Source of the DNA: WLMZ01 sp031367435 | GTDB taxonomy: Bacteria > Actinomycetota > Acidimicrobiia > Acidimicrobiales > Ilumatobacteraceae | Direction: 5' to 3' | NCBI GenBank assembly: GCA_031367435.1 | Contig: JANLPV010000132.1 | Coordinates: 1-28,922, forward strand | DNA length: 28,922 nucleotides | Shown here: positions 7,854 to 16,050 of the stretch, one piece after another | Position numbering within the stretch: position 1 is the stretch's first letter | How the letters are laid out: every line of letters starts with the position of its first letter | Notes under the pieces: generated by a model | What the model was told of the DNA's origin: nothing | Databases searched by the model: none | The model's input: only the letters and a program-made list of their open reading frames with translations | Program-made: the position numbers and the translations under genes

Positions 7854-8769
7854 CGGATCCCAATCTGGCAAGTAGCTCCGCGATGACCTGATTCGCGTCG
7901 GACACAATCGCAAGATCGGCGAGTTGCATCATTGGGCAATGCGGGTCGGTGTTGATGCTGATGATGTGATCAGGCTGCCCGAGGCCGCTCGTGTGTTGCA
8001 CGGCCCCGCTGATACCGAACGCGATGTACAACGTTGGATCGACCACCACCCCGGTGGTACCGATTTGGCGTTCGTGCCCGACCCAGCCGCGATCTGTGAT
8101 CACACGCGTCGCGCCGGTGGAAGCGTCGAGATGTTGGGCCACTGCTGCAAGCTGTGAAAACACATCAGACGATGTGAGTCCGGCACCCCCGCCGAGGATT
8201 CGTGGTGCCTCGGCGAGATCCATCGTCGTGACGTCGGGCGCTAGCACCTCGATGACGATCGAGTCACATGCAGGTGTGGCGGGTTCGTGCGCGTGCAGGA
8301 TGGTCACTGCCGGCGCAGAGGCCGGGGAGTCGCCGAGCGCGGGCATCTCTACGCCACGAACGCCTGGCTGTAAGGTCGCGACGAAGTGCGTGTGTGGCAC
8401 GACCTCGCTGATGACCAGACCACCGTGACGCGCGAGTTCAATGCGATGCGGTGTGACCGATAGTGCTCCTGCCCAGAGATCGCGCTGCAGCGACACGGCG
8501 AGTCGCGGCGCGAGATCGCGGCCGTCGGGCGAAGCAGGCAACACGACGTGGAGTTCATCGACGAGGTGAGGCGCCAAGGCCGCCGACCAAGCTGCCGGAG
8601 CAAAGCTTGTGATTTCGAGTGTGCTGATCTGCGTTGCGACCAGGCCCACCTCGGCGGCTGCAATGACGGTGTCGGAACCAACGAGGACGGCGCGTCCCCC
8701 ACACTCGGCGATGGTCTCGAGACCACCGAGAGGCAGCACTCCTTGGCGAACAGGCACGACAGCAAGCAT
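7846..8769 (-). CDS. fixB: Electron transfer flavoprotein alpha subunit (FixB/EtfA)
   Basis: This 307-residue protein has a divergent N-terminal domain and a highly conserved FAD-binding C-terminal domain: GGGAGL, the block ITDRGWVGHERQIGTTGVVV, LYIAFGISGAVQH and ISINTDPHCPMMQLADLAIV. These are the EtfA signature segments that hold the flavin. It is the first gene of the operon that continues through fixC, fixX, fixA, the propeller, mftE and mftF, all coupled or within 12 bases. ATG 8769 begins the family-like MLAVVPVRQG; a further upstream in-frame start at 8799 adds a proline-rich stub of ten residues and was rejected. No clear Shine-Dalgarno sequence precedes ATG 8769. It partners FixA. 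Confidence 0.9.
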   Translation of the reverse strand: MLAVVPVRQGVLPLGGLETIAECGGRAVLVGSDTVIAAAEVGLVATQISTLEITSFAPAAWSAALAPHLVDELHVVLPASPDGRDLAPRLAVSLQRDLWAGALSVTPHRIELARHGGLVISEVVPHTHFVATLQPGVRGVEMPALGDSPASAPAVTILHAHEPATPACDSIVIEVLAPDVTTMDLAEAPRILGGGAGLTSSDVFSQLAAVAQHLDASTGATRVITDRGWVGHERQIGTTGVVVDPTLYIAFGISGAVQHTSGLGQPDHIISINTDPHCPMMQLADLAIVSDANQVIAELLARLGSDV

Positions 8770-8820
8770 TGGTTGCAGGTTACGAGGCTGCGGGGTCACA
8801 GCGATAGCGGAACGGGGACA

Positions 8821-9447
8821 TCAGGTGAGCAGCTTTGCAGCCTGGCGCTTCTTGCGAATGTGCTGAACGAGTTCGAGCATAAGGCTGAACCCAACGGCAG
8901 TGACGAACGCAATGATGAATGCTTTGGTGTGGTTGTCCTTGAACTGCTCGCCGGCCACGAAACCGAGGACCGCTGCATATGACGCCCACACCGCACACGC
9001 GAGGATCACGAAGAGCACGAACCGCCGCCGCGGCTGACGGGTAATACCGCTACTGACGGTCACCACGGTGCGTCCACCGGGAATGAATCTGGCGGTAAGC
9101 AACAGTGCGCCACCGCGCACGCGGAGTTGTTCGTTCGCCCACTGCAGCTTTCGGGCCCGTTTGTCTTTCTTGGCGTACCAGCGTTCGATCGGAATGCTGA
9201 ATCGATGGCCGATCGCGTACGCCGCGTTGTCGCCCAAAGCAGCGCCAGCTGCCCCGATCACGATGACCGCGGCCAGGTTCAGATGCCCTTGCCCCGCAGC
9301 GATGCCACCGAGAATGACAGCGGTTTCGCTCGGCACGATTGGAAAGACAGAGTCGAGGAACGCCAGCAACAAGATGATGCCGTAGAACCATTGCGAGGTC
9401 GAGATCTTCTCGAGGCCATTGAACAGACCGTCTAACACCGCCAACAT
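8821..9447 (-). CDS. DedA family integral membrane protein
   Basis: This 208-residue protein shows the DedA/SNARE-associated (VTT) pattern: an amphipathic start, a helix with FLDSVFPIVPSETAVILGG, a GDNAAYAIGH segment, the conserved FIPGGRTVVTVSSG loop (the arginine in PGGR is typical), and C-terminal membrane helices near residues 140-195. DedA proteins act in the cytoplasmic membrane and several are lipid-carrier or phospholipid flippases; the substrate here is unknown. The start ATG 9447 avoids the N-terminal extension that would overlap the divergent CoA-transferase gene and precedes a normal family start. The stop lies 51 bases before etfA on the same strand, so read-through into the etf-mft operon is possible. 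Confidence 0.85.
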   Translation of the reverse strand: MLAVLDGLFNGLEKISTSQWFYGIILLLAFLDSVFPIVPSETAVILGGIAAGQGHLNLAAVIVIGAAGAALGDNAAYAIGHRFSIPIERWYAKKDKRARKLQWANEQLRVRGGALLLTARFIPGGRTVVTVSSGITRQPRRRFVLFVILACAVWASYAAVLGFVAGEQFKDNHTKAFIIAFVTAVGFSLMLELVQHIRKKRQAAKLLT

Positions 9448-9509
9448 GCGGTCGCACGCTACCCCCAACACGGCGGAGAACTTCCCTGCGGGGATGTCAC
9501 ACTGGGGGG

Positions 9510-10706
9510 ATGGCTTCCAGTGACGTTTCGCATCAGGTACCCGGCGGTCCACTTGCCGGCATTTTGGTTGCAGATTTCTCCCGCGTGCTGGCCGGCCCCT
9601 ACGCGGCCATGACGTTGGGCGATCTCGGTGCCGATGTGATCAAGGTCGAGCGTCCCGGCGCTGGCGATGACACGCGCGCGTGGGGACCTCCCTGGGCGGA
9701 CGGTGTGGCTACGTATTACATCGGGCTCAACCGCAACAAGCGCAGCCTCACACTCGACCTCGCGAACGCAAGCGACCAGCAGCTCGCGCTTGAGTTGGCG
9801 CAACGGGCTGACGTTGTCGTAGAGAACTTTCGCCCTGGCACTCTCGATCGTTTCGGTCTCGGCTACGAACAGCTTCGAACCACTCATCCCGGTGTCATCT
9901 ACTGCTCGATCACCGGCTTTGGCGCGGCCACCGAGAAGGCCGCAGACCTGTCCGGATACGACTTGCTCGTACAAGCAATGAGCGGGCTGATGAGCATCAC
10001 CGGACAGGCGGGCGGTGAACCCACCAAGGTTGGGGTGGCGCTCGTCGATCACATCTGCGCGTTGCAGGCAACGATTGGAATTCTGGCTGCGCTGCGGGTT
10101 CGCGAGGCCACTGGCGTCGGCCAGCGCGTCGAGGTTTCTCTGATGGGCTCTGCGCTGGCGGGACTGCTCAATCAGGCATCCGCATACGTTGTTGCCGGAG
10201 TCATACCGACACGCCTCGGCAATCGCCATCCGTCGATCGCGCCCTACCAAACGTTTCGTGCGAGCGATGGTTACTTCGTTGTCGCGTGTGGAAACGACAC
10301 GCAATTCTCGCGAGTGGCCGCGAGTATCGGTCAGCCAATGCTTGTCGATGACGACCGCTTCACCACGAACACCTCGCGTGTCGCCCACATCGACGAGCTC
10401 GACGAAATCCTCAGCGCAGCGTTCGCAACCGGCACCGTTTCGAGTTGGGTCAAACAGCTGAGCCGTGCGGGCGTTCCGTCTGGTCCCATCAACGACATCG
10501 GCCAGGCCTTTGTCGCGGCGACCGAACTTGGTCTCGACCCAGTGATCGTCACCGATGCCGTCGACCCGACTGGCGCTGCATCCGAGCAACGCAGTGTTCG
10601 TTCACCGATCGGGCTCTCTGATACGCCGACGTCTGTGCGTCGTGGCGCGCCGCGACTGGGCGAACACACGGCGGAGTTACGAGACTGGCTGAACAACCAC
10701 GACTAG
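9510..10706 (+). CDS. Family III CoA-transferase (CaiB/BaiF)
   Basis: This 398-residue protein matches CaiB/BaiF-type CoA-transferases, which move CoA between carboxylic acids through an enzyme-bound anhydride. Seen: GILVADFSRVLAGPYAAMTLGDLGADVIKVE near the start (about 17-47), a GLNRNKRSLTLDL motif, VVVENFRPGTLDRFGLGYE, YCSITGFG, the GYDLLVQAMSGLMSITG block and a probable catalytic aspartate at residue 180 (VALVDH). The length is normal. ATG 9510 lies just after a G-rich run that may serve in ribosome binding. It is followed 9 bases later by a 3-hydroxyacyl-CoA dehydrogenase, so the pair likely works on the activation and oxidation of an unidentified carboxylic acid. Confidence 0.9.
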   Translation: MASSDVSHQVPGGPLAGILVADFSRVLAGPYAAMTLGDLGADVIKVERPGAGDDTRAWGPPWADGVATYYIGLNRNKRSLTLDLANASDQQLALELAQRADVVVENFRPGTLDRFGLGYEQLRTTHPGVIYCSITGFGAATEKAADLSGYDLLVQAMSGLMSITGQAGGEPTKVGVALVDHICALQATIGILAALRVREATGVGQRVEVSLMGSALAGLLNQASAYVVAGVIPTRLGNRHPSIAPYQTFRASDGYFVVACGNDTQFSRVAASIGQPMLVDDDRFTTNTSRVAHIDELDEILSAAFATGTVSSWVKQLSRAGVPSGPINDIGQAFVAATELGLDPVIVTDAVDPTGAASEQRSVRSPIGLSDTPTSVRRGAPRLGEHTAELRDWLNNHD

Positions 10707-10715
10707 CCTCGGCTC

Positions 10716-11573
10716 ATGAAGACGATAGAGCGAGTTGGCGTTGTCGGTTGCGGACTCATGGGCTCGGGCATCGCCGAGGTCTGCGCTCGTGCTGGCCTTG
10801 ATGTCACCGTGTGCGAAAGCACGCAAGCCGCGGCAGACGCCGGGATGGCGCGCATCAACAAGTCGCTCGACCGTGTGGTGCGCGCCGGCAAGATGGACGG
10901 TGCAGACAAGGAGAGGTTCCTCGACGGCATTCGCATGACCACCGAACTCGATCGGTTGGAGCATTGCGACCTCGTGATTGAGGCGATCGCCGAGGACCAA
11001 GTGCTGAAGGTAGGCGTGTTTCATCGACTCGATGAGATCATGCGCGGCACCGATGCGATTCTTGCGTCGAACACCAGCTCGATCCCGATCATGAAACTTG
11101 GTATCGCGACGCGACGCCCCGACCTCGTGGTCGGCGTTCACTTCTTCAATCCGGTGCCGGTGCTCAAGCTGGTAGAGATCGTGCCCTCGTTGCTGACATC
11201 TGAAGAGACCGTCAACGACGTCGCTCACTTTGTTGAGTCAGCACTCGGTAAGAGAACGATTCGTTGTCAGGACCGTGCTGGATTCGTGGTCAACGCCTTG
11301 CTCATCCCGTACATCCTGTCTGCAATCCGCATGTTCGAATCGGGGTTCGCTTCCGCTGACGACATCGATATCGGGATGGTCGAGGGCTGCAATCACCCGA
11401 TGGGTCCGCTTCGCCTCGCTGATCTCATCGGTCTCGACACCACACTTGCCGTGGCCGACAGCTTGTACGCCGAGTTCAAAGAACCGCTGTACGCGCCGCC
11501 GCCGCTGCTGAGTCGAATGGTCGAGGCGGGTCTGTTGGGCCGCAAGACCGAGCGTGGATTCTTCGCGTACTGA
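10716..11573 (+). CDS. 3-hydroxybutyryl-CoA / 3-hydroxyacyl-CoA dehydrogenase
   Basis: This 285-residue stand-alone, NAD(P)-dependent dehydrogenase oxidises or forms 3-hydroxyacyl-CoA. The Rossmann motif GVVGCGLMGSG spans residues 8-18. SNTSS lies at 118-122. The catalytic His142 is in VHFFNPVPVLKLVEI, with Glu154 in the expected His-Glu dyad. DRAGFVVNALLIPY opens the C-terminal dimerisation domain, which ends with LLGRKTERGFFAY, typical of the family. It is 9 bases after the CoA-transferase and was probably transcribed with it. Its size and motifs agree with the Hbd/PaaH/FadB2-type enzymes; which chain length or pathway it serves is not visible from the sequence. Confidence 0.92.
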   Translation: MKTIERVGVVGCGLMGSGIAEVCARAGLDVTVCESTQAAADAGMARINKSLDRVVRAGKMDGADKERFLDGIRMTTELDRLEHCDLVIEAIAEDQVLKVGVFHRLDEIMRGTDAILASNTSSIPIMKLGIATRRPDLVVGVHFFNPVPVLKLVEIVPSLLTSEETVNDVAHFVESALGKRTIRCQDRAGFVVNALLIPYILSAIRMFESGFASADDIDIGMVEGCNHPMGPLRLADLIGLDTTLAVADSLYAEFKEPLYAPPPLLSRMVEAGLLGRKTERGFFAY

Positions 11574-11720
11574 GGTACGCGTGCAGAAACCGTGCAGGTC
11601 GAGGCAAGGGTTCTCGAGTCACGCCCAGTACTCGCGAACCAGCACCGCGAACGCGCGTGCGCGGGAAAGTTTGGCCTCAAGGGCTGACGTTGCCTGACCG
11701 ATAGTCACAGTGTGCAGGGG

Positions 11721-11757
11721 GTTCCTCGTCGTTGAGGAACGGCACAGGAGAACGTCT
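11721..11757 (+). promoter_or_regulatory. Leader hairpin and ribosome-binding site of the DUF11 gene
   Basis: A perfect 7-bp inverted repeat, GTTCCTC (11721-11727) and GAGGAAC (11734-11740) with a 6-nt loop, ends a few bases before a strong AGGAG at 11746-11750. The AGGAG is 7 nt from GTG 11758, which fixes the start of the downstream gene. The hairpin could affect translation or mRNA stability; this is inference. The remaining 11574-11720 spacer holds nothing else recognisable. Confidence 0.45.
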
Positions 11758-12564
11758 GTGAAGTCTCAAACGAAATGGCTTGCGCTGGCCACGGCAGCGA
11801 CCGCGTTCATCGTGTTCGTGCCCGGTCAGGGGGCGTCAGGTGCAACCACGGGCGCAGATCTGCAAATGTCCGGCTCGGCAGGCAAAGCCAGCGCCGGGGA
11901 AGGATTTTCGTACACCTTTCAGGTGAAGAACAGCGGGCCAGATGCTGCGCCGGGCGCCGTCTTCACCGACGTGCTCCCGGCCGGCACGGTCTACAACTAT
12001 GCAACGGAAAACGCGCAGGCTCTGCCGTGCGGCGCGACTGCTGTCGACTCGATCGGCACAGTGGTGACATGCAATCTTGGCTTCTTGACGAAGGGCTCGC
12101 AGGCAACGGTGATCGTCAATGTGAAGGCGCCAACCACTTCGGGTTCGTTCTCAAATACAGGAACCGTGTTGTCGACGGCGTTCGATCCCTTCATCGGCAA
12201 CAACTCAGTAACGGTGACGTCGCAGGTGAACGTTGTGACCTGTGCTGTGCCAGCCGGTGACACCACCGTGAGCGGCCTCGTCATGCAGAAGTACACAAAC
12301 GTGTTTGGCCTCTTCGAGAACTTCCAGTTGCAGGTGAGCGGCGTGAACTACACCGTGATCACGAACTTCTACGACGGCACTGCACCACTGACCCGGCTGA
12401 TCAACCTCGACTGCAAGCAAAGCCCCGTGCAGTTCGTGTCGGTAGCCAACGTGGTGAACGTCACTGGCACAATCACCACGGCGGTGCTGCCAGGGGCCAC
12501 GGCTGCATCGCCAGTGATCTATGCCAGCGTCGTGCAGGTGCTGACCCACAATGACAGGATCTGA
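11758..12564 (+). CDS. Secreted DUF11-domain protein
   Basis: This is a 268-residue exported protein. GTG 11758 was chosen because of the AGGAG 7 nt upstream, and because it gives a clean signal peptide: a lysine-containing start, a hydrophobic core WLALATAATAFIVFVPG and an A-x-A-like region near GASGA. Residues about 35-145 form a DUF11 immunoglobulin-like domain (FSYTFQVKNSGPDAAPGAVFTD, then GNNSVTVTSQV at its end), common on actinobacterial cell surfaces. The last 110 or so residues form a beta-rich domain with cysteines near both ends (TCAVPAGD and NLDCKQS) that I do not recognise. There is no LPXTG motif or C-terminal anchor, so it is probably secreted or loosely wall associated. It stands alone and converges with DUF3052. 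Confidence 0.7.
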   Translation: MKSQTKWLALATAATAFIVFVPGQGASGATTGADLQMSGSAGKASAGEGFSYTFQVKNSGPDAAPGAVFTDVLPAGTVYNYATENAQALPCGATAVDSIGTVVTCNLGFLTKGSQATVIVNVKAPTTSGSFSNTGTVLSTAFDPFIGNNSVTVTSQVNVVTCAVPAGDTTVSGLVMQKYTNVFGLFENFQLQVSGVNYTVITNFYDGTAPLTRLINLDCKQSPVQFVSVANVVNVTGTITTAVLPGATAASPVIYASVVQVLTHNDRI

Positions 12565-12601
12565 CCGCTGCGTAGGGGCTGACCCTGGTCGCGTCAGCGG
12601 T
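12564..12601. terminator. Possible bidirectional terminator between convergent genes
   Basis: ACCGCTG (12564-12570) pairs with CAGCGGT (12595-12601). Inside it, GCTGAC (12578-12583) can pair with GTCAGC (12593-12598) as an alternative fold. It lies where the DUF11 and DUF3052 genes meet. There is no T-run, so an intrinsic terminator is only a suggestion. Confidence 0.3.
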
Positions 12602-13064
12602 GCGCGCCCGGTTTCGGGCCGCGTAGTCTCGCTGGTTTGTTTGGCCCACCGGTGCGCTTCTTGCGTTCGGCCTTACGGACCACGAAGCGCAGTGCGGTCC
12701 ATGTGTCGTCGATTGCACACACCTTGTTGTCGACCCAGCCGCGGCGCAAAATCTCTTCGCGAACGACATCGTCGGTGATGTCGGTTTCGACGCCGCTGGC
12801 CTTCTTCGGCCACGCAACCCAGATCGCGCCCTCGGGCCCAACGGCGGCAATCAGGCTGGGCCAGTTGGTGACCAAACCTGCGCGTCGGTGATGGAATGCA
12901 ACAACGATGTCCAGTGGTGGGCGCAGGCGGTTGGCCCACTCGACCGCAAGCGGAAGTTCGCCGAGCACCTCGCGAAAGTTGCCGGGTGCGTTGACCGTGC
13001 AGAGTCGCGTGCCCTCTTTGATGCCCAGTTTCTGGACGAGTGAGATGTCGGTGTAGTCAGGCAT
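12594..13064 (-). CDS. DUF3052 family protein
   Basis: This 156-residue cytoplasmic protein resembles the actinobacterial DUF3052 family of unknown function. Visible family-like segments: YTDISLVQKLGIKEG at the start, DIVVAFHHRRA, LIAAVGPEGAIWVAWPKKASG near the middle, VREEILRRGWVDNKVCAIDDTWTALRFV near residues 105-132. The C-terminal tail (about 20 residues) is rich in Lys, Arg, Gly and Pro and may bind nucleic acid or be disordered. No catalytic motif is recognised. It is the last gene of the leftward operon, 11 bases after the PPOX gene, so its link to the ABC transporter genes may only be by co-transcription. Confidence 0.8.
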   Translation of the reverse strand: MPDYTDISLVQKLGIKEGTRLCTVNAPGNFREVLGELPLAVEWANRLRPPLDIVVAFHHRRAGLVTNWPSLIAAVGPEGAIWVAWPKKASGVETDITDDVVREEILRRGWVDNKVCAIDDTWTALRFVVRKAERKKRTGGPNKPARLRGPKPGAHR

Positions 13065-13075
13065 GTGCAGAGGTC

Positions 13076-13462
13076 CTAGCCGCGACCCATGATTCGGTCG
13101 ACGACGATTTCGATGGCGACTCGATCGAGACGTTCGCTCGGCTGTCGGTAGCGGGCAGCGTATCCGGCCACGGCGGCCGCCACGCTCGATGGATCGGTGG
13201 CCAGCCGAACGTTGCCTTCAAGGGTGAGCCACCGGCCACCGTCGAACTGCGTGACGGCAGCACGGCCGCCGAGCGAAGCATTGCGCGCTTTTACCGAGGC
13301 CGCGAACGTAATGATCCGTACAAGTTGTTCCTCGGGCTCGTAGGTGAAGCCCACTGGCACAACGTGCGGGGAGCCGTCGAGTCGCAATGTCGTGAGCGTC
13401 GCGAAGTGACGTTCGGCAAGAAATGCCATCGCCTGCGCGGAGAGCACAAGGGGTTCGGGCAT
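13076..13462 (-). CDS. PPOX-class (pyridoxamine 5'-phosphate oxidase-like) flavoprotein
   Basis: This 128-residue split-barrel flavoprotein has the start LSAQAMAFLAERHFATLTTLRLDGSPHVVPVGF, then LVRIITFAASVKARN and RWLTLEGNVRLATD, typical of the small actinobacterial Rv1155-like PPOX family that uses F420 or FMN. ATG 13462 overlaps the stop of the upstream permease by one base (TGATG), which indicates translational coupling. Its role next to an ABC exporter is not obvious. The cofactor (F420 or FMN) cannot be decided from the sequence. A longer reading frame that starts inside the permease gene was not used. Confidence 0.82.
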   Translation of the reverse strand: MPEPLVLSAQAMAFLAERHFATLTTLRLDGSPHVVPVGFTYEPEEQLVRIITFAASVKARNASLGGRAAVTQFDGGRWLTLEGNVRLATDPSSVAAAVAGYAARYRQPSERLDRVAIEIVVDRIMGRG

Positions 13463-16008
13463 CAGTCGACGCCGATCGCACGGAGGAGATCGAGTTTGGT
13501 GGCGCGCCACGCAGGAATCACCGCGGCGAGTACGCCAACAACGAAGGCAGTCAACACGATGATGATGACGGCAGTGGTGGGTACCGCGTATTTCGAAAGA
13601 CCTTGATCGCGTAGCGCGACGATCACGATGTAGCCCAGCACCAAGCCGAGCACCACACCCACAATCGCGCCGTACAGCGACGTAAGTACGCTCTCCCAGC
13701 GAACGGTTGTGCGGACCTGTGACCGTGTCATGCCGACCGCGCGCAACAGACCAATCTCGCGTCGACGTTCGTACACGGCGAGCAACATGGTGAGCACGAT
13801 GCCGAAGATGGCAATGATCACCGACAACGCGAGCAGGCCGTAGATGAAGAACAGACTTCGATCAATGATGTCGCTGCGCCCATCGATGAACTGTCCGCGA
13901 TCTTGCAATGTGCCGATGCCGTAGTCCTTGATGGCTGTGTCTACCGCTGAGCGAAATGCCCTGTTGGATACACCTGGGGATTTGGTCATGAAGATGAATC
14001 CGGCGAGGTTGCTCACCGAGGTGCCCTTGAGGAGGTCGCGATGCACCACGCGGGCTTGCGCGAGATCGCTCGAGGCATAGATGCCTTGCACAACGACCGT
14101 CACGGCGGTGCTGCCAATGCGCAGCGCCACAGGTGAGCCCACGCTGAGATGGGCGCGTTTGGCCTCGCCCGTACTGACGAGCATCCCCTTTGGCGTGAGC
14201 GAGGCGAACGAGCCGTGCACGAACTTGTAGTCGAGAATGCCCTGTGCGGTTGCGGGGTTCACCGTGGTCGCGAAAAAGCCGCTGTTCGTCTCTGTGTTTT
14301 GCAACCGCGCGAAACCGAGGCCAGTGGCGGCGCCGACCTCGGGGATCTGGTTGAGTGTGTCGACGAATGCCTGGCTGAAGCTGAGCGATCCGCCGTTCGA
14401 GGAGTTGATCACGTACTCACCGAGAAACTGTTTGCCGATGGTGTCGCGCAACTGTTGTTTGATCGATGCGGCGAACACACTTGCACCGGTAACGAGTGCA
14501 ACGCCGATCAATACAGGTGCGGCCGTGCGCGCTGTTCGACGTGGATTGCGCTGCACATTGGCTCGTGACATTGCGCCGGTGATTCCTCGGAAGCGCTCGA
14601 CGGGCGCGCCGAGCACTCGGGCAATCGGGTTGGCCATCACCGGCCCGAGGAGTAGCACACCGACGAAGACGGCCACTACGGCGACGCCGAGCAGGATCGA
14701 ATCTGCACCGGCAAGCACGCTGGCGATCGCGCCAAGACCTGCCATCAAGAACAACGCGGCTGCGATCACCCGTCGCTTGTTGCTGCGCGGCTGCTCAAAG
14801 GCCGACTCATTCATCGCGGCCACGGGTGGTACTCGAGCCGCAGCGATTGCTGGCACAGCGGCCGCAACGAGTGTTGTGACCACGCCGGCGACAACGGTGA
14901 TGAACACGGTGCCCGCAGTGATCACGAGACCGCGCGAGGGCACGCCGAGTCCGGCAGCGTTCAACGCCGCCTGGATGCCGATGGCGAGCCCCGCGCCGGC
15001 AACGAGACCGACGACCGAGCCGAACAACCCAATCACGGTGGCCTCCACCAGCATCATCCGCGTCACCTGCCGACGGTTCGCACCGATCGCTCTGAGGAGG
15101 GCGTTCTCGCGGCGCCGTTGCGCGGCCGTGATGGAAAACACGTTGTAGATCACGAAGCATCCGACGCCGAGAGCGATCAGCGAGAAGATCGACAAGAAGA
15201 TCGTGAAGAAGCCGAGTCCTTTCTGAATCTCGCTCTGGCTCTGTGACGTGATCTGCTCACCCGTGAGCACCTGAGTCTGTGCGATCACAGCACTTTGGTT
15301 CAGTGCGGTTTGCACGCGCTGCGCTAGATCGGCGTCGGTGATGCTGCCGTCGCCGCGCACGAGCACGGCGTCGATGAACCCTGGTTTGGCGACAAAGTTC
15401 ATCGCCGTCGGTGCATCAAACAGTGCCCACGTCGCGTCGCCGGGTGTGGCCACGCTGTTGTACTGAGCGACGCCCACCAGCGTGAACGTGCGCGAGCCTG
15501 CCTCGGCGTTCACCTTGACCGTGTCACCCAGCACGTACTTGCCGTCGGCCGCAGTTTGGTCATCGAGCACTACTTCGTTGGGTCCGGTTGGTGAGCGACC
15601 CGCGACGATCTTCCACACCGAGAGGTCTCCGGTATTGATGGTGCCACCCGAGGTCGCCCGCGATGTGCGGCCGATGGGCTTTGCGTTCTTGCCGATCACG
15701 ACGGCATCGCCCTGTATCAACGCCTGGGCGTCGGCCACGCCGCGCACGTGCGCGGCTACCTGTACGGCGTCGAAGGGCACCTTGTCGCGCACCTCGAAAC
15801 CAAACGCCGTCTCGACGGTGTTGGCAGATTGCACGTACGCGTCGACCTTCTCATACGACTTCGCGAAGATCGCATTGAACGTTCCCTCCAGCGTGTCGCG
15901 GAACATGAAGGTGCCTGACAAAAACGCGGTGCTGACGATGATCGCCAACGCGGTGAGCACAATGCGCCCGAAGCGGGCGGTGACGTTTCTGATCGCGAGG
16001 CGCAGCAC
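13462..16008 (-). CDS. FtsX/MacB-type ABC transporter permease (second copy)
   Basis: This 848-residue membrane protein has an N-terminal helix (about 15-35), a large periplasm-type (MacB_PCD-like) domain to about 250, an FtsX helix set near 260-390, a pair of helices around 410-460, a second extracytoplasmic domain (about 520-710), and a C-terminal FtsX domain with GLLRAVGMTRSQVRTTVRWE near 760. This double-FtsX layout is typical of type VII ABC transporters, which use mechanotransmission or lipid/lipoprotein export rather than classic uptake. It follows a paralogous permease after 42 bases and shares its ATPase. Start ATG 16008 gives MLRLAIRNVTARFGRIVLT, matching the paralogue's start. Confidence 0.9.
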   Translation of the reverse strand: MLRLAIRNVTARFGRIVLTALAIIVSTAFLSGTFMFRDTLEGTFNAIFAKSYEKVDAYVQSANTVETAFGFEVRDKVPFDAVQVAAHVRGVADAQALIQGDAVVIGKNAKPIGRTSRATSGGTINTGDLSVWKIVAGRSPTGPNEVVLDDQTAADGKYVLGDTVKVNAEAGSRTFTLVGVAQYNSVATPGDATWALFDAPTAMNFVAKPGFIDAVLVRGDGSITDADLAQRVQTALNQSAVIAQTQVLTGEQITSQSQSEIQKGLGFFTIFLSIFSLIALGVGCFVIYNVFSITAAQRRRENALLRAIGANRRQVTRMMLVEATVIGLFGSVVGLVAGAGLAIGIQAALNAAGLGVPSRGLVITAGTVFITVVAGVVTTLVAAAVPAIAAARVPPVAAMNESAFEQPRSNKRRVIAAALFLMAGLGAIASVLAGADSILLGVAVVAVFVGVLLLGPVMANPIARVLGAPVERFRGITGAMSRANVQRNPRRTARTAAPVLIGVALVTGASVFAASIKQQLRDTIGKQFLGEYVINSSNGGSLSFSQAFVDTLNQIPEVGAATGLGFARLQNTETNSGFFATTVNPATAQGILDYKFVHGSFASLTPKGMLVSTGEAKRAHLSVGSPVALRIGSTAVTVVVQGIYASSDLAQARVVHRDLLKGTSVSNLAGFIFMTKSPGVSNRAFRSAVDTAIKDYGIGTLQDRGQFIDGRSDIIDRSLFFIYGLLALSVIIAIFGIVLTMLLAVYERRREIGLLRAVGMTRSQVRTTVRWESVLTSLYGAIVGVVLGLVLGYIVIVALRDQGLSKYAVPTTAVIIIVLTAFVVGVLAAVIPAWRATKLDLLRAIGVD

Positions 16009-16050
16009 GGTGCGAAAGCTACTGGCGCTCGGTTGAGGTGCGGCGAGGAC

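Noticed and set aside
1730..8820. Search for a small mftA precursor or mftB in the gaps of the fix-mft operon
   Set aside because: Gaps are at most about 50 bases and no IDGxCGVY-like peptide end was seen; mftA and mftB are not here.
9459..10589. Minus-strand open frame of 376 codons opposite the CoA-transferase
   Set aside because: Antisense shadow; the plus strand encodes a clear CaiB/BaiF protein.
14237..15148. Plus-strand open frame of 303 codons inside the permease
   Set aside because: Low-complexity Ala/Thr/Pro translation that is the antisense of FtsX helices.
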